The notes beneath the pieces were generated by a model. It was not told the DNA's origin, ran no database searches, and was given only the letters and a program-made list of their open reading frames with translations. A stretch of DNA of 6,075 nucleotides, taken from assembly GCA_964402115.1 (NCBI GenBank), contig CAYOBW010000383.1, positions 1 through 6,075 of the forward strand. Reading direction: 5' to 3'. Shown piece after piece: positions 5,730 to 6,075 of this stretch. The position numbers and the translations under genes are program-made. Position 1 is the stretch's first letter. Every line of letters starts with the position of its first letter. Origin of the DNA: CAYOBW01 sp964402115 (GTDB lineage: Bacteria; Verrucomicrobiota; Kiritimatiellia; UBA8416; CAYOBW01).

Positions 5730-5753
5730 TGGAGACGGCGGTCCCCGCCGTTA
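5730..5753 (+). repeat. 24-bp hairpin unit, copy 3
   Basis: This is identical over all 24 bases to copy 2 at 3452-3475, with stem ACGGCGG / CCGCCGT and loop TCC. It stands alone here: the GTAACGCC terminal repeats of the MITE-like element are absent around it. The unit therefore also occurs outside that element. Confidence 0.75.
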
Positions 5754-5965
5754 CTGCCCCGCGCCTTGAGCGTTTCGCGTTGAACCTAGAAACGGAAGTA
5801 GCCCGCTTCCATTTCTCCCATGTCATTCGCCATAGTATCCTTATGGGCGATGCCCGACGACCGTGTGGTGACGGCTTGAGCCGCCGAGCGGAAGCCCCCC
5901 CCGCCGGCTGCCAGCCATTGCCAACGCGGCGGAGTCGGCAGGGTGCGCGGTCGGCGTGAGCGCCG

Positions 5966-6002
5966 CCCTCTCCCCGGCGGGGAGAGGGTTGGGGTGAGGG
6001 GC
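5966..6002. repeat. Dispersed C/G-rich hairpin repeat
   Basis: CCCTCTCCCC (5966-5975) and GGGGAGAGGG (5979-5988) make a perfect 10-bp stem with loop GGC, followed by TTGGGGTGAGGGGC (5989-6002). From general knowledge, this matches a very widespread intergenic repeat of GC-rich bacteria, seen in databases as the spurious peptide LTPTLSPGERE. On the minus strand the same peptide-like reading (LTPTLSP) is visible here. Confidence 0.7.
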
Positions 6003-6075
6003 CGGCAACCACGGCCGTCCAGTCGTACGTGTCTCACGGGTTGACCCACGGATGTCACGCCCCGGCAAGGCGTTG

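Larger units (their letters stand above)
5537..6075. other. Repeat-rich stretch without a convincing gene
   Basis: No frame here gives a recognisable protein, and the longer open frames run through repeats. The stretch holds a perfect 17-bp inverted repeat (5594-5633), a smaller one (TCGCCT/AGGCGA, 5654-5669), the third 24-bp hairpin unit (5730-5753), and a pocket of lower GC (about 5780-5850) with two short dyads (GGAAG/CTTCC at 5794-5810; CCATA/TATGG at 5830-5846). A common C/G-rich hairpin repeat follows at 5966-6002. An ATG at 6052 opens eight codons to the window edge, but no ribosome-binding signal supports it. Confidence 0.6.

Noticed and set aside
6052..6075. Start of a plus-strand gene running off the right edge
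   Set aside because: Only eight codons are visible, with no Shine-Dalgarno or recognisable sequence.

Overview
This is a GC-rich bacterial window. It holds two large, confident genes, one N-terminally truncated gene and one or two small membrane ORFs. Two gene-free stretches are packed with inverted and dispersed repeats. A secreted GH95-like hydrolase carrying a LamG-type domain, a DUF234-type protein and this repeat load together suggest an environmental member of the Planctomycetota/Verrucomicrobiota/Lentisphaerota/Hydrogenedentota sort, probably from a metagenome. That placement is an inference: no rRNA or marker gene is present.

Layout. 1-397 (+): the tail of an open frame, then a small two-helix membrane protein. 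456-3134 (-): an 892-residue exported GH95-like glycoside hydrolase with a LamG-like insertion. 3135-3561: the divergent intergenic region. It contains a weak promoter candidate, a CGCAGATGA-type tandem repeat, a GC-rich hairpin, a 142-bp MITE-like element with perfect 16-bp terminal inverted repeats, and a small dyad. 3562-4836 (+): a 12-helix MFS transporter. 4841-5536 (-): the C-terminal wHTH and nuclease-like part of a DUF234-type AAA ATPase, convergent with the transporter and only 4 bp away. 5537-6075: no convincing gene. It holds a perfect 17-bp inverted repeat, a third copy of the 24-bp hairpin unit found in the MITE, and a common dispersed C/G-rich hairpin repeat.

Function. The hydrolase and the transporter diverge from one control region. 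This fits extracytoplasmic release of a sugar (a fucoside-like or related deoxy/galacto-configured glycoside) and uptake of the product, but no substrate can be read from the sequence. The DUF234-type protein looks unrelated to that pair and seems to have lost its ATPase half at a repeat-rich junction.

The most notable points are the IS66-like MITE, a compensatory base-pair change between its internal hairpin units, the Asp-to-Glu change at the presumed base position of the GH95-like enzyme, and the possibly permuted LamG insertion. I see no complete new defence or mobile system.
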